From Rhodoligotrophos defluvii (GTDB taxonomy: Bacteria > Pseudomonadota > Alphaproteobacteria > Rhizobiales > Im1): a stretch of 64,000 nucleotides of DNA. Below, piece by piece: positions 41,296 through 51,257 of this stretch. A model generated the notes under the pieces. The model saw only the letters and a program-made list of their open reading frames with translations, was not told the origin of the DNA and did no database searches. Each line of letters starts with the position of its first letter. Within the stretch, counting starts at the first letter, position 1. Made by a program: the position numbers and the translations under genes. The stretch lies in contig NZ_SZZM01000007.1 of NCBI RefSeq assembly GCF_005281615.1, positions 62,001-126,000 of the forward strand. The letters are read 5' to 3'.

Positions 41296-42567
41296 TCACT
41301 GCAGCACGGCCTCGGGATTGTCGAGACTCTCCGATCCTTCGAAACCGACGTCCTTGAGCCCGAGCGTCTCCACGGCGGCCTCGATCGAGCGGGTTTGGTT
41401 GAGCAGTGCGGTGATTGCGGCCTCGATGACAGCATTCCCCTGCGCATTGTCGGCCGCAAGCATCTGGTCATAGTGCTCGCCGCTCTTCGCCCGCTCCACG
41501 ATGGCCTTCATCGCGGCAAGGGTGACGCTCAGCTTGGCTTTGAGATCCTCGTCCACTGCGGGGCTCTTCGCCGCGACGAGCTCGGAGAGGCTTGCGCCCT
41601 TCACCTCGCTGTCATCAATGCGCTTGTAGCGGCCGAGATAGACATTCTCGATCCCCAGCACGTCGTAATAGTGGCTGGCGGGCGTGTTGTCGGAGAAGCA
41701 GTCGTGCTCTTCCTCCGGGTCGTGCAGCAAGAGGCCCAGCTTCATGCGCTCGCCCGCGAGCTCGCCATAGGACAAGCTGCCCATGCCCACCAGCATAGCG
41801 CGCAAGCCGTCTTCCGGCGTGCCGTCCAGCACGGCTTTGCGCGCGTCCCCCTCCGGCTTCCAGGCGTCCGCCATGTCGCTTAAGTCTTTCACCAGCAAGT
41901 CGGTTGCCGCCTGGAGGTAGGCGGCGCGCCGGTCGCAATTGCCATTGGTGCAGTTCGCCATATCGAAATCGGTGGGCGGCCGGTCGCCCGCGCCGGGGCC
42001 GGTGCTGTTCCGGTCCTGGCCCCACAGCAGGAACTCGATCGCGTGATAACCGGTGGTCACATTGGTCTCGATATCGCCGGCTTCCTGCAGCTGCTCCAGC
42101 AGCTCCGGGGTGATGGTCGAGGCATCCACCGTCTCGCCACCCACGGTGATGGTCTTGTTCGCAATAATGTTGGCCGTATAGAGCGGGTTCTCGTCAGACT
42201 CGCTGCCATAGGTCGCCTGGTCGACATAGTCGATCAGCCCTTCGTCCAGCGGCCAGGCATTCACCTTGCCTTCCCACTCGTCCACGATCGGGTTGCCGAA
42301 GCGGAAGACCTCGGTCTGCTGGTAGGGCACACGCGCGGCAATCCATGCCTCGCGCGCCTTGTTCAGGTTTTCCTGGGTTGGCGTGGCGATGAACTGCTTC
42401 ACCGTCTCGTTGAGGCTGCGGGCCGCATTGAGCGAGTCCTCGTAGGCTGCCTGTGCGATATCGGCGTAGTTGGTCAACACATCCTTGACCTCGACGGCGC
42501 CCGCCGATCCGGACATGAGCATGAGCGTGGCGAGCCCCGCGCCGGCCAATTTAACGAGATGCCTCAT
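41296..42567 (-). CDS. imelysin family iron-regulated protein (IrpA-like)
   Basis: A 423-residue periplasmic protein with a clear signal peptide (LVKLAGAGLATLMLMSGSAGA). The family's GxHxxE site is intact in TGYHAIEFLLWGQD; other hallmarks are WIAARVPYQQTEVFRFGNP and LIDYVDQATYG. It is the first gene of a four-gene operon and is divergent from the Bfd-like gene, with an Irr-box-like palindrome between them. The ATG is chosen for its signal peptide and GAGGGAA ribosome site; an open frame extends 39 codons further upstream. Iron-dependent expression is an inference. Confidence 0.9.
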   Translation of the reverse strand: MRHLVKLAGAGLATLMLMSGSAGAVEVKDVLTNYADIAQAAYEDSLNAARSLNETVKQFIATPTQENLNKAREAWIAARVPYQQTEVFRFGNPIVDEWEGKVNAWPLDEGLIDYVDQATYGSESDENPLYTANIIANKTITVGGETVDASTITPELLEQLQEAGDIETNVTTGYHAIEFLLWGQDRNSTGPGAGDRPPTDFDMANCTNGNCDRRAAYLQAATDLLVKDLSDMADAWKPEGDARKAVLDGTPEDGLRAMLVGMGSLSYGELAGERMKLGLLLHDPEEEHDCFSDNTPASHYYDVLGIENVYLGRYKRIDDSEVKGASLSELVAAKSPAVDEDLKAKLSVTLAAMKAIVERAKSGEHYDQMLAADNAQGNAVIEAAITALLNQTRSIEAAVETLGLKDVGFEGSESLDNPEAVLQ

Positions 42568-42978
42568 CGTGATTTCCCTCGGACTGGTTGCCGTTCCATC
42601 GCTTTCATATTGGGCCTGATCATGGCCGAATATTGAGGTGCTCCATCCCTCGAGGCCTCGTTTGCCGCGTTCGCGGAACCTCAACCCCGATCGGCCGGGG
42701 CAAAAGAAGGGAGCCTATCCGTACGCCCATAGGCGTCGTCGCGCCGACGCGCCGAGAAACGCGCCACCCCCGACCATGTGGCAGAGCTGGCCATAATTGT
42801 CCAACGGATTCAGGGTCTTGGAATTAGATTAGTTCTAATGTTGCTGCGACCTTGTGCCCGGGGCGTAGAATTCCCAACTTTTTATTGCAACATTAGCGGG
42901 GTCGCGATACAGGACTTGGCATCGGTTTCGTGATGCGTCGTCCGGCGCGCGGCCGGAGCGCACTCTTGGGGCTTCTGC
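42568..42978. other. divergent control region of the iron locus
   Basis: A 411-base gap without a gene between the IrpA-like and Bfd-like genes. The half near the Bfd gene is AT-rich and carries the 17-bp palindrome listed separately. It also carries a perfect 10-bp inverted repeat, CTAATGTTGC at 42835-42844 and GCAACATTAG at 42887-42896, whose left arm overlaps that palindrome. I see no other structure. Confidence 0.6.
42823..42839. promoter_or_regulatory. Irr/ICE-like iron control palindrome
   Basis: ATTAGATTAGTTCTAAT is a perfect ATTAGA-N5-TCTAAT palindrome. It matches the rhizobial Irr box pattern (TTTAGAA-N3-TTCTAAA as I remember it) at 11 of 14 defined positions and in overall length. 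It lies between two divergent iron-related transcription units. Binding by Irr is an inference. Confidence 0.55.
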
Positions 42979-43215
42979 ATGTACGTCTGCTCGTGCAATG
43001 TCATCACCTCGCTTGAGATCAAGCGGGCTATCGCCGAGCTGCGCACGGCAGACCCGATGCGAGTCCTCACTCCTGGCCTCATCTATCGCGCCATCGGCTA
43101 TCGGCCCAAATGCGGGTCGTGCCTGCCCCATGTCAGCAAGCTGATCGCTGCTGCCGACGAGCTCGGCGTCGAGCTCGTGCTGGAGGAAGATTATCCCTTG
43201 GCACGGACCGCCTGA
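42979..43215 (+). CDS. bfd: bacterioferritin-associated ferredoxin (Bfd)-like [2Fe-2S] protein
   Basis: A 78-residue protein. The four cluster ligands are C4, C6, C45 and C48 (MYVCSCNVIT and KCGSCLPHV), the layout of Bfd, which delivers electrons to bacterioferritin to release stored iron. The length is near the 64-75 of known Bfd proteins with a short C-terminal extension. It is divergent from the imelysin operon and downstream of the iron-box-like palindrome. No bacterioferritin gene is in the window. It ends 12 bases before the converging comEC-like gene. Confidence 0.87.
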   Translation: MYVCSCNVITSLEIKRAIAELRTADPMRVLTPGLIYRAIGYRPKCGSCLPHVSKLIAAADELGVELVLEEDYPLARTA

Positions 43216-43227
43216 TGGGGCCGTCGG

Positions 43228-45501
43228 TCAGGGCCCCGGCCTAGGCGTGTCGCGGCCGTGCCGAAGGGCGCGCGCCGCCCAGGCTTGGCGATGGTTCTCG
43301 ATCACCCACGGGCGCCTGCCGGCGGCGCGGCGGGCGGTCGCGACGGTGAGGCGGCCGTCGGCTTCCCTGTCGATGCGATGAGCGCCTTCCGCGAGCAGAA
43401 CGCGCCGGTCGATGAAGACTTCCGCAGAGGGGCAATCCCGATTGTCGGCACGGAAGGGGACGATCACCACCCGAGCGTGTCGGCAGACCAGCCGCAAGGC
43501 ATCAGGCTCGTTCACATAGGCCAGCGCGATCTCTCCGCGCAATAGGCCGGTGCAGTTGCGCTTCTCGCAGGCCAGGCCTTCACGCCGCGCGGCGTCACCG
43601 TGGCTTGCTTCGTCTCCATCCCGCGCCAGCCAGACCTTGGCGGCGAACCGGCCGCGCCGCCCATCGCTCAGGGCCAGCAGGCCCGCCTCGTTGCGCAAGG
43701 CGATGATCCGGCCCTCTCGCTCGACAAGGAGATCCGGCCTTGCCCCATGCGGGGCCAGGGCGAGGCCGGCAAGGATCGGCGCAAGTCCGGCAAATCGCAG
43801 GAGCGTTCGGGAGAGGCAGAGCCAGAGAATGCCAGCCAGGATCAGAAGAATGGCGCCGATCGGCTGCACGGGTATCATGCTGGCTGCTCCGGGAAGGGCC
43901 GCCACGGCGTTGGCGATGCGGATGAGCCCGTCGATCCCTATGCCGGCGACCACGAGGGGCGGGAACTCGAGGCCAACCGGCATCAGCAGCAAGGACACCA
44001 GCAGAAAGGGCATGACCAAAAGGCCCAGCACCGGTGCGCCCAGCAGGTTGGCGAGCAGGCTGTAGCCCGATACCCGCTGGAAATGGAACGCGGCGACCGG
44101 CGCCGTCGCCAGCCCGGCAGTGACCGTGGTGATCAGATCGATCATCACCATGGCGCCAAACAGGCGCAGACCGCGCCGGGTCCAGCCGGAGGGGGCGGCC
44201 ATCGGCATCTGCAGCCGCTTTGCGCGATAGTGATTGACCGCCTCGAACATGGCGACAAGCGCGATCACCGCCAGGAACGACAGCTGAAAGCTGGCGGAGA
44301 GCACCGTCTCCGGCGAGATCAGCAGCACCACAATCGCCGCCAGCGCCACGTTGCGCATGGAAATGGCCGGGCGATCGAGCAGGACGGCCATCAGCATGAT
44401 GACGATCATGATATAGGCCCGCTGGGCGGCGACCGCTTGGCCGGAGATCAGGAAATAGCCGGTCGCAGCGCCCAAGGCGGCCATTGCCGCGATTTTCTTG
44501 ACGGGCCAGGCGACCGCCAGCGGGAGCAGGGCGAGCAGGGCCCGTACCAGCCCATAGGCGCAACCCGCGATCATGCTCATGTGCATGCCCGAGATGGAGA
44601 TCATGTGGGCGAGGCCGGAGATCTGAAACGCCTCGGTCACCTGAGCGGGAATGCCGCTGCGGTCGCCATTGACCAGGGCCACCGCCAGGCCGCCGGTCGC
44701 GCCAGGCAGCACGGCGCGGATCCGGGTGCCGATCGTATCGCGCAGCCGCTCCACCGAGACGTACAGGCGCCGTACGAGACCTGGCTCGTAAGGCAGAACC
44801 TTGACCTCGCCCATGGCGAAGCCGGTCGCGCCGATACCCTGAAACCATAGGGACCGACCGAAATCATAACCGCCGGGCACCGCCGGGCCCGCCAGGGGGA
44901 ACAGCCGCGCCTTCACCCTGATCCGTGCGCCTGCCTTGAGCGCGGCACCGGCCTTGCCGACCGCGAGGCGCACCCGCTGCAACGGCCGCCCGCCGGTCAC
45001 GTCATCGTGGTCCAGGGTCTCGACCGTTTCCATGTCGAGCACCACCATGCGCCTGCGGCCCGGCTCGCCCTCCACATGCCTGACGGTGCCGGTCAGGGTT
45101 ACCATGTGGCTTGCCCAGATCAGGCTCGGCGTGTCCACCAGCGCCGTTCGGAGGCTGCCGAGGGCAAATCCTGCACAGACCAGCGCCACGAGAAAGGTTA
45201 CCGCGACGGCGCGCCGGCAGGAGATCGAGAGCGCCAGCAGGCCCATGGCGGCAACGGCCACCGCCAGCGTCTGGCGCCAATCGGGCTCGAACGGCAAGGC
45301 GAAATAGAGCGCGATTCCGGCAGCGAGAAACACCGGGCACCACAGCACCGCGGCGGCCGTCTCTTCCATGAGGGCATGGTTGAGCCAGCGCCAAACGGCG
45401 CCGGCCGCTTGCCGGCGCGCCTCCTGATCCCGCAGCCAGACCAGCTGCCCGGAAAGGGCAGCGCGCGAGCTGCGAAGCCCGCCGATGAAGTCCATCGCCA
45501 T
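43228..45501 (-). CDS. ComEC/Rec2 family membrane protein
   Basis: A 757-residue integral membrane protein that would form the DNA channel for competence in naturally transformable bacteria. An N-terminal DUF4131-type soluble domain follows the first helices. The competence domain carries the signature [20 protein letters not shown], then many membrane helices (for example [21 protein letters not shown]). The C-terminal region (from about 600) is soluble and short of the full metallo-beta-lactamase motif, as in many alphaproteobacterial members. It is transcribed alone. Whether this organism is transformable cannot be told. Confidence 0.88.
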   Translation of the reverse strand: MAMDFIGGLRSSRAALSGQLVWLRDQEARRQAAGAVWRWLNHALMEETAAAVLWCPVFLAAGIALYFALPFEPDWRQTLAVAVAAMGLLALSISCRRAVAVTFLVALVCAGFALGSLRTALVDTPSLIWASHMVTLTGTVRHVEGEPGRRRMVVLDMETVETLDHDDVTGGRPLQRVRLAVGKAGAALKAGARIRVKARLFPLAGPAVPGGYDFGRSLWFQGIGATGFAMGEVKVLPYEPGLVRRLYVSVERLRDTIGTRIRAVLPGATGGLAVALVNGDRSGIPAQVTEAFQISGLAHMISISGMHMSMIAGCAYGLVRALLALLPLAVAWPVKKIAAMAALGAATGYFLISGQAVAAQRAYIMIVIMLMAVLLDRPAISMRNVALAAIVVLLISPETVLSASFQLSFLAVIALVAMFEAVNHYRAKRLQMPMAAPSGWTRRGLRLFGAMVMIDLITTVTAGLATAPVAAFHFQRVSGYSLLANLLGAPVLGLLVMPFLLVSLLLMPVGLEFPPLVVAGIGIDGLIRIANAVAALPGAASMIPVQPIGAILLILAGILWLCLSRTLLRFAGLAPILAGLALAPHGARPDLLVEREGRIIALRNEAGLLALSDGRRGRFAAKVWLARDGDEASHGDAARREGLACEKRNCTGLLRGEIALAYVNEPDALRLVCRHARVVIVPFRADNRDCPSAEVFIDRRVLLAEGAHRIDREADGRLTVATARRAAGRRPWVIENHRQAWAARALRHGRDTPRPGP

Positions 45502-45650
45502 GGCGCCCCCGAGGCCTTGCGATCAGACAACCACCCGATCGGCACCGCGCGCCGTATCGGACTTTTGCAAGGCCTGGCGTCGCGTGCTATTGGGCGCGTT
45601 GCACCATGCTAGCGCCGCGCATTCCAGATGCACCAGCCGGATTCCATGTG

Positions 45651-47078
45651 ATGTCCACAAGTGTCGTGACCCGATTTGCTCCTTCGCCCACCGGTTATCT
45701 CCATATCGGTGGCGCACGCACGGCTCTGTTCAACTGGCTCTATGCCCGCCACACCGGCGGCAAGATGCTGCTCAGGATCGAGGACACCGATCGGGAACGG
45801 TCCACCGCCCAGGCGATCGACGCCATATTCGAGGGACTGCGCTGGCTCGGCCTCAGCTGGGACGACGAGGTCGTGATGCAGTCGACCCGCATCGCCCGCC
45901 ATCAGGAGATCGCCCATGCGCTGCTGGCGGCCGGCCGCGCCTATTACTGCTATGCCACGCCCGAAGAGCTCGCCGAGATGCGCGAGAAGGCTCGTGCCCA
46001 GGGCCGGCCGCCGCGTTATGACGGCCGTTGGCGCGATCGGGACCCGTCGGAGGCGCCGGCGGGCATCAAGCCGGTTGTGCGTCTGAAGGCGCCGCAGACC
46101 GGGGAGACCGTGGTCGAGGACCAGGTCCAGGGCCGGGTGGTGTTCCCCAACAGCGATCTCGATGATCTGGTGCTGCTACGCTCCGACGGCACGCCGACCT
46201 ACATGCTGTCGGTGGTGGTCGACGACCATGACATGGGCGTCACCCACATCATCCGCGGCGATGACCACCTCACCAATGCGGCCCGCCAGACCCACATCTA
46301 CCTTGGCATGGGCTGGGACGTGCCGGGCTTCGCGCATGTGCCGCTGATCCATGGACCCGACGGGGCCAAGCTGTCGAAGCGGCATGGGGCGCTGGGCGTC
46401 GAGGCCTATCGCGCCATGGGCTACTTGCCGGAGGCCATGCGAAATTATCTCGTGCGCTTGGGCTGGGCCCACGGCGATGACGAGATCATGTCGCTCGATC
46501 AGATGATCGCCTGGTTCGATCTGCCCGGTATCGGCCGCTCGCCCGCCCGTTTCGATTTCACCAAGCTGGAGAATCTCAACGGTCATTACATCAGGCACAA
46601 GGACGATGCCGCCCTGCTCGATGCGCTGATCGCGGTTCTGCCGGTGATCGAGGGCGGGCCGGCCATGCTGGCCAAGCTCGACGATGGCATGCGCGAAAGG
46701 CTCCTGGCAGCCATGCCGGGCCTCAAGGAGCGTGCCAAGACCCTGGTCGAGCTGGCCGGCAATGCCAGCTTCCTGTTCGCCGAACGCCCCCTCGCACTGG
46801 ACGAGAAGGCCCAGGCGCTGCTGGATACGGAGGCCCGCCGGCTGCTCGGCCGGCTGATCCCCCGCCTGGAGCAGGTGGGCGCGTGGCAGCCGGGTCCGCT
46901 GGAGCAGATCGTGCGCCAGCTTGCCGACGAGGAAGGACTGAAACTCGGGAAGATCGCACAGCCTCTGCGGGCGGCGCTGACCGGCACCACCGTTTCGCCG
47001 GGCATCTTCGACGTTCTCTCCGTGCTCGGACGGGACGAGGCCCTGGCCAGGCTTGGAGACCAGGCCGTTCCTGCCTAA
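45651..47078 (+). CDS. gltX: glutamyl-tRNA synthetase
   Basis: A 475-residue class I aminoacyl-tRNA synthetase that charges tRNA-Glu. The HIGH signature is in [20 protein letters not shown], and the KMSKS signature is [13 protein letters not shown]. The start codon beginning [15 protein letters not shown] is chosen by family alignment; an in-frame upstream ATG adds 15 unrelated residues. The C-terminal anticodon-binding domain is complete. Many alphaproteobacteria carry two GltX copies, one of which charges tRNA-Gln; which one this is cannot be decided here. A short hairpin (CTGCCTA/TAGGCAG) overlaps the stop. Confidence 0.95.
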   Translation: MSTSVVTRFAPSPTGYLHIGGARTALFNWLYARHTGGKMLLRIEDTDRERSTAQAIDAIFEGLRWLGLSWDDEVVMQSTRIARHQEIAHALLAAGRAYYCYATPEELAEMREKARAQGRPPRYDGRWRDRDPSEAPAGIKPVVRLKAPQTGETVVEDQVQGRVVFPNSDLDDLVLLRSDGTPTYMLSVVVDDHDMGVTHIIRGDDHLTNAARQTHIYLGMGWDVPGFAHVPLIHGPDGAKLSKRHGALGVEAYRAMGYLPEAMRNYLVRLGWAHGDDEIMSLDQMIAWFDLPGIGRSPARFDFTKLENLNGHYIRHKDDAALLDALIAVLPVIEGGPAMLAKLDDGMRERLLAAMPGLKERAKTLVELAGNASFLFAERPLALDEKAQALLDTEARRLLGRLIPRLEQVGAWQPGPLEQIVRQLADEEGLKLGKIAQPLRAALTGTTVSPGIFDVLSVLGRDEALARLGDQAVPA

Positions 47079-47235
47079 AATCTAGGCAGTTCCTCAACCT
47101 GCCGGTGCTTGCGATAGGCAGAGGATTCGGCTAGGCCAGGGCTGGATCTCGGAACAGCTGGGGGCGGTCGTAAGCGCGTGACGAATGCCACCGCTCTCGA
47201 TCCGTCTGCTTTGACATCACAAAAAGGGCGAAGCC

Positions 47236-48540
47236 ATGGACGAGCACGTCACAACCAAACCGGCGACCTTGACCATTGACGGTGCGACCCACGAGTTGCC
47301 GGTCATCCAGGGCACGGTGGGCCCGAGCGTGATCAATATCTCGAAGCTCTATTCGGACACGGGACACTTCACCTATGATCCGGGCTTCACCTCGACTGCG
47401 AGCTGTGAATCCAAGATCACCTATATCGACGGCGATGAAGGCGTGCTGCTCTATCGCGGCTATCCGATCGAAGAGCTGGCCGAGCACGGCGATTTCATCG
47501 AAACCTGCTATCTGCTGCTCTATGGCGAGCTGCCCAACGCCACCCAGCGCAAGGAATTCGAGACGGCAATCACTTATCACACGATGCTGCATGAGCAGAT
47601 GAACCGGTTTTTCTCCGGTTTCCGTCGCGATGCGCATCCCATGGCGGTGATGGTCGGCGTGGTTGGCGCGCTCTCCGCCTTCTATCACGACTCGACCGAC
47701 ATCCATGATCCCTGGCAGCGCGAGATCGCCAGCCGCCGGATGATCGCCAAGATGCCGACCATTGCGGCCATGGCCTACAAATACTCGGTCGGCCAGCCCT
47801 TCATGTATCCGCGCAACGACCTCGATTACGCCTCGAACTTCCACTACATGTGCTTCGGCGTGCCCTGCGAGCCCTATAAGCAGAACAAGATCCTGGCACG
47901 GGCGATCGATCGCATCTTCATTCTGCACGCTGATCACGAGCAGAATGCATCGACCTCGACCGTGCGGCTCGCCGGCTCGTCGGGTGCCAATCCCTTCGCC
48001 TGCATCGCCGCCGGCATCGCCTGCCTGTGGGGGCCCGCGCATGGCGGCGCCAACGAGGCCGCGCTGAATATGCTCACGGAAATCGGGCACCCCGAGAACA
48101 TTCCCAAGTTCATCGAGCGGGCGAAGGACAAGAACGATCCGTTCCGGCTGATGGGCTTCGGCCACCGGGTCTATAAGAATTACGACCCGCGCGCCAAGCT
48201 GATGCAGCGTACGACGCACGAGGTGCTGGAGGTTCTCGGCATCAAGGACGACCCGCTGTTCGAGGTGGCCAAGGAACTCGAGCAGATCGCGCTTCACGAC
48301 GAATATTTCATCGAAAAGAAGCTCTATCCCAACATCGATTTCTATTCCGGCATCACGCTCAAGGCGCTGGGCTTCCCGACCTCCATGTTCACCGTGCTGT
48401 TCGCGGTGGCGCGCACCGTGGGCTGGATTGCCCAGTGGAAGGAGATGGTCGAGGATCCGAGCCAGAAGATCGGCCGGCCCCGCCAGCTTTACACGGGCGC
48501 GCCGAAGCGCGACTATGTACCCGCGAGCCAGCGGTCCTGA
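47236..48540 (+). CDS. gltA: type II citrate synthase
   Basis: A 434-residue TCA-cycle enzyme joining acetyl-CoA and oxaloacetate. Catalytic residues lie in [32 protein letters not shown] and the downstream [16 protein letters not shown]. The N-terminal domain typical of the hexameric, NADH-sensitive Gram-negative type is present. It follows gltX by 157 bases on the same strand and precedes pncA, but gaps suggest separate control. Confidence 0.96.
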   Translation: MDEHVTTKPATLTIDGATHELPVIQGTVGPSVINISKLYSDTGHFTYDPGFTSTASCESKITYIDGDEGVLLYRGYPIEELAEHGDFIETCYLLLYGELPNATQRKEFETAITYHTMLHEQMNRFFSGFRRDAHPMAVMVGVVGALSAFYHDSTDIHDPWQREIASRRMIAKMPTIAAMAYKYSVGQPFMYPRNDLDYASNFHYMCFGVPCEPYKQNKILARAIDRIFILHADHEQNASTSTVRLAGSSGANPFACIAAGIACLWGPAHGGANEAALNMLTEIGHPENIPKFIERAKDKNDPFRLMGFGHRVYKNYDPRAKLMQRTTHEVLEVLGIKDDPLFEVAKELEQIALHDEYFIEKKLYPNIDFYSGITLKALGFPTSMFTVLFAVARTVGWIAQWKEMVEDPSQKIGRPRQLYTGAPKRDYVPASQRS

Positions 48541-48590
48541 ACCGCAAGGAGGGGCGTGGGCGTTGCCGGTTGAAGGCTTGAGGCGTTGAC

Positions 48591-49238
48591 ATGTCCGCAC
48601 ATCCCGGCACAGGCGGAACGGCGCTCATCGTCGTCGATATCCAGAACGACTTCTGCCCCGGTGGCGCTTTGGCGGTGCCGGGGGGTGATGAAGTGATCGC
48701 ACCTGTCAACCGCCTGATCGCCGGCTTTGAGACGGTGGTGCTCACCCAGGACTGGCATCCCGCCGGCCATTCGAGCTTCGCGTCCCAGCATCCGGGCCGC
48801 GCGCCTTTTTCCTCGGTCGAGATGTTCTATGGGCCGCAGACCCTGTGGCCGGACCATTGCGTGCAGGGAACGCCGGGCGCCACGTTCCATCGCGATCTCA
48901 TGCGTGACCAGGCGCGGCTGATCATCCGCAAGGGCATCCACCGGCATATCGACAGCTACTCGACCTTTTTCGAGAATGACCGCCGCACGCCGACCGGCCT
49001 TGCCGGCTTCCTGCGCGAGCACGGCGTCAAGCATGTGGTGCTGGCCGGCCTCGCACTGGACTACTGCGTGGCCTATTCGGCTCTGGATGCCGTCACTCAC
49101 GGTTTCGAGGTGACCGTGGTGCCGGAAGCCTGCCGGGCGATCGACCTCGACGGCTCGCTGAAGGCTGCCGAGGTGAGCATGCGCGAGGCCGGCGTGCGCT
49201 TCGCCAGCCCCGATGACGTGCTTTCGACCATCCGTTAG
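48591..49238 (+). CDS. pncA: nicotinamidase
   Basis: A 215-residue isochorismatase-fold amidase that converts nicotinamide to nicotinic acid in NAD salvage. The catalytic Asp is in VDIQNDFCPGGAL and the nucleophilic Cys in GLALDYCVAYSALDA. Metal-site residues lie around TQDWHPAGHSSFAS, and GTPGATFHRDL is also typical. It lies 50 bases after gltA on the same strand. With NAD kinase elsewhere in the window it belongs to pyridine-nucleotide metabolism. Confidence 0.92.
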   Translation: MSAHPGTGGTALIVVDIQNDFCPGGALAVPGGDEVIAPVNRLIAGFETVVLTQDWHPAGHSSFASQHPGRAPFSSVEMFYGPQTLWPDHCVQGTPGATFHRDLMRDQARLIIRKGIHRHIDSYSTFFENDRRTPTGLAGFLREHGVKHVVLAGLALDYCVAYSALDAVTHGFEVTVVPEACRAIDLDGSLKAAEVSMREAGVRFASPDDVLSTIR

Positions 49239-49279
49239 CGCATCCTCGCCTGTGACCTGGCGGCCGAGACCGTCAGGTT

Positions 49280-50002
49280 TCAGTTCCTCACCAGCGCCTT
49301 GTGGGCGTCTGCGAACTCCCCCATGCTGTTGAAGCGGAAGGCATAACGGGGCATGGTGCCGGGATCACGGGTTGCGCCATAGCCCTGCTGCGTATGCCGC
49401 CTGTCGATCCAGCACGAGGTGAGGCCCAGCTCGTTGGCCGGGCGATGATCGTGATAGAGGCTTTGTGCCGTGTGCAGAATGTCGCCCCGGGTGATGCCGT
49501 AGGCGGTGAGCTTCTCCAGCATATATTCGAAATTGCGCAGGTTCGGCTTGTAGGACCCGATATCCTCCGCCGTGAAGATGGCATCGAACGCCACCTTCAG
49601 CCGCTTGTTGCTCTCGGCGAAGGAGGCATTGTCCACGTTGGACAGGATCACGAGCTTGTAGTGGTCCTTCAGGTAGAGCAAGGCCTCGGCAGAATCGGGG
49701 AAGGCCGGCCAGTCCTTGATCGACTGGCCGAAGGCCACGCATTCGTCCCAACTGACGGGCAGCGCCCATTCCTCCGAAAGCCGCTTGTAGACAACGGCCA
49801 GCAGCTCGGAATAGCGCTTGGTCGGGGTATAATGCTGCTGGGCGCCTTCGTGCCGGGCATAGGCCTCGAGGATCTCGTCACGGGTCAGAGGCCGCGAAAG
49901 CCGGGATGTGAGCGGGTTCAGAGCCTCGACCAGACCCGTTTCCCAATCGATCAACGTACCGTAGCAGTCGAAGGTGAGCACCTTGAAATCCGTGATCTGC
50001 AT
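49280..50002 (-). CDS. haloacid dehalogenase, type II (HAD superfamily)
   Basis: A 240-residue HAD hydrolase. The nucleophile motif is VLTFDCYGTLIDWETG. The Ser/Thr motif is KLVILSNVDNASFAE, and the lysine/acidic region is DIGSYKPNLRNFEYML with DILHTAQSLYHDH. This combination fits the L-2-haloacid dehalogenase branch, which removes halide from 2-haloacids, though many members have other small substrates. GGAGGAG directly before the chosen ATG supports the start; the frame is open further upstream. It is convergent with pncA. Confidence 0.87.
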   Translation of the reverse strand: MQITDFKVLTFDCYGTLIDWETGLVEALNPLTSRLSRPLTRDEILEAYARHEGAQQHYTPTKRYSELLAVVYKRLSEEWALPVSWDECVAFGQSIKDWPAFPDSAEALLYLKDHYKLVILSNVDNASFAESNKRLKVAFDAIFTAEDIGSYKPNLRNFEYMLEKLTAYGITRGDILHTAQSLYHDHRPANELGLTSCWIDRRHTQQGYGATRDPGTMPRYAFRFNSMGEFADAHKALVRN

Positions 50003-50106
50003 GATCTCCTCCGCATGGCTGCTCAGCCAATGTCTTAGCGGCGCAGGCGTTCCGAGGGAAGAGAAGGCGCGGATTCTGCATAAGCGCTGACCGATTTGGT
50101 CAACGG

Positions 50107-50766
50107 TCACAGCGTCACGCGGGCAAAGGCCCCGCCACTCGCGACCTGGCGGGCCAGGCGATCGAGCGCGGGCCGATGGTGGGCCATGTAGTGCCGGAGC
50201 CAGTAGGCATAAGCGCGGGGCGCGGCCGCAATTTCACGGGCCAGCTCATCGAGCGGGCGGAGCGCAACACGATCGGCTTCCGCAGGGTCCGGTGTGATCT
50301 TGCCGTTGGGCGCGCGGCCGCCGAAGATGTAGACGAACTCGTTCTCGATCATGCCCCTGTCGAGCTTCGCCTGATAGCGGGCGTGAAAGGCGAACGAGAG
50401 ATCTGCAGCGATGTTCAGCTCTTCCACGAGCCGCCGCGCGGCCGCACGGTGCGTGGTCTCGCCCGGCCGCGGATGACCGCAGCAGGTGTTGGCCCAAAGC
50501 CCGGCCGAATGATATTTTCCCGCAGCACGCCGCTGCAGAAGCATTCGTCCCTCTCCGTCGAAGAGAAAGATCGAAAAGGCGCGATGCAGCAAGCCTTGGC
50601 GGTGGACCGGGTATTTCTCTGCGGTGCCGACGCGCCGATTTCGTTCGTCGATGAGGATCAGGGCCTCGCGGGCATCCGCCGGCATCAGCATGAGTGACTT
50701 CCCCTCCTGTGGCCATGCGGGTGGCGTCCCCGACACGACCTCGTTCATGCCCCCTGCGCCCTTCAT
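50107..50766 (-). CDS. idi: isopentenyl-diphosphate delta-isomerase, type 1
   Basis: A 219-residue Nudix-fold enzyme that interconverts isopentenyl and dimethylallyl diphosphate for isoprenoid synthesis. The catalytic Cys is in GLWANTCCGHPRPGE, and the Nudix-type ARRLVEELNIAADLSF follows. The catalytic acidic region near NEFVYIFGG is present. About 25 N-terminal residues precede the conserved LMLMPADAREALILID, so a later start is possible. It is a stand-alone gene here, with no other terpenoid gene in the window. Confidence 0.9.
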   Translation of the reverse strand: MKGAGGMNEVVSGTPPAWPQEGKSLMLMPADAREALILIDERNRRVGTAEKYPVHRQGLLHRAFSIFLFDGEGRMLLQRRAAGKYHSAGLWANTCCGHPRPGETTHRAAARRLVEELNIAADLSFAFHARYQAKLDRGMIENEFVYIFGGRAPNGKITPDPAEADRVALRPLDELAREIAAAPRAYAYWLRHYMAHHRPALDRLARQVASGGAFARVTL

Positions 50767-50823
50767 AGCCTCTGCCCCGAGCGCTTGTCATGCGCTGGTG
50801 CAATAAACCGCGCGATATGGTGA

Positions 50824-50853
50824 AGCTGTCGCCGGCGATCGTCGGCGACAGCT
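50824..50853 (-). terminator. hairpin terminator after GlsB-like gene
   Basis: A perfect 10-bp stem (AGCTGTCGCC / GGCGACAGCT) around a 10-base loop lies 21 bases beyond the stop of the GlsB-like gene. The U-run on the minus strand is poor (TTCACC), so termination may be partial. Confidence 0.6.
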
Positions 50854-50873
50854 GGAGTTCGCATGATAAGAGC

Positions 50874-51125
50874 TCAGAGATTCCGGTGCAGGAGATGGTA
50901 CACCGTCAGGACCGCGACTGAGCCTAGTGTCGCCACCAGCAGGCTGTAGAGGTTCAGGCCCGTGATACCGGCGGCACCGAAGAAGCTGAACAGCAGCCCA
51001 CCAATCACCGAGCCGATGATCCCGAGAGCGATATCGGTGAGCAGGCCGTGACCGGACCTATTCACGATCTTGCTGGCGATGAACCCGGCGATGAGTCCCA
51101 GAAGGATCCAACTAACAACCGACAT
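50874..51125 (-). CDS. GlsB/YeaQ/YmgE family stress-response membrane protein
   Basis: An 83-residue protein with three membrane helices and the Gly-rich pattern of the transglycosylase-associated/GlsB family (WILLGLIAGFIASKIVNRSG, DIALGIIGSVIGGLLFSFFG). Members are small inner-membrane proteins induced under stress, of unknown mechanism. It is divergent from the YidB-like gene across about 130 AT-rich bases. Confidence 0.9.
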   Translation of the reverse strand: MSVVSWILLGLIAGFIASKIVNRSGHGLLTDIALGIIGSVIGGLLFSFFGAAGITGLNLYSLLVATLGSVAVLTVYHLLHRNL

Positions 51126-51257
51126 GAAATCACCTCTTAGGTTTTGTGTCAGGACAATATAAACGTATTTCCGTATAGAATCCCTAAATCACTCATGGGA
51201 GTGATATTACCACTGATGCAAGAAATCCGGTGGAAATATAGATAAGAGGACGTTAAG

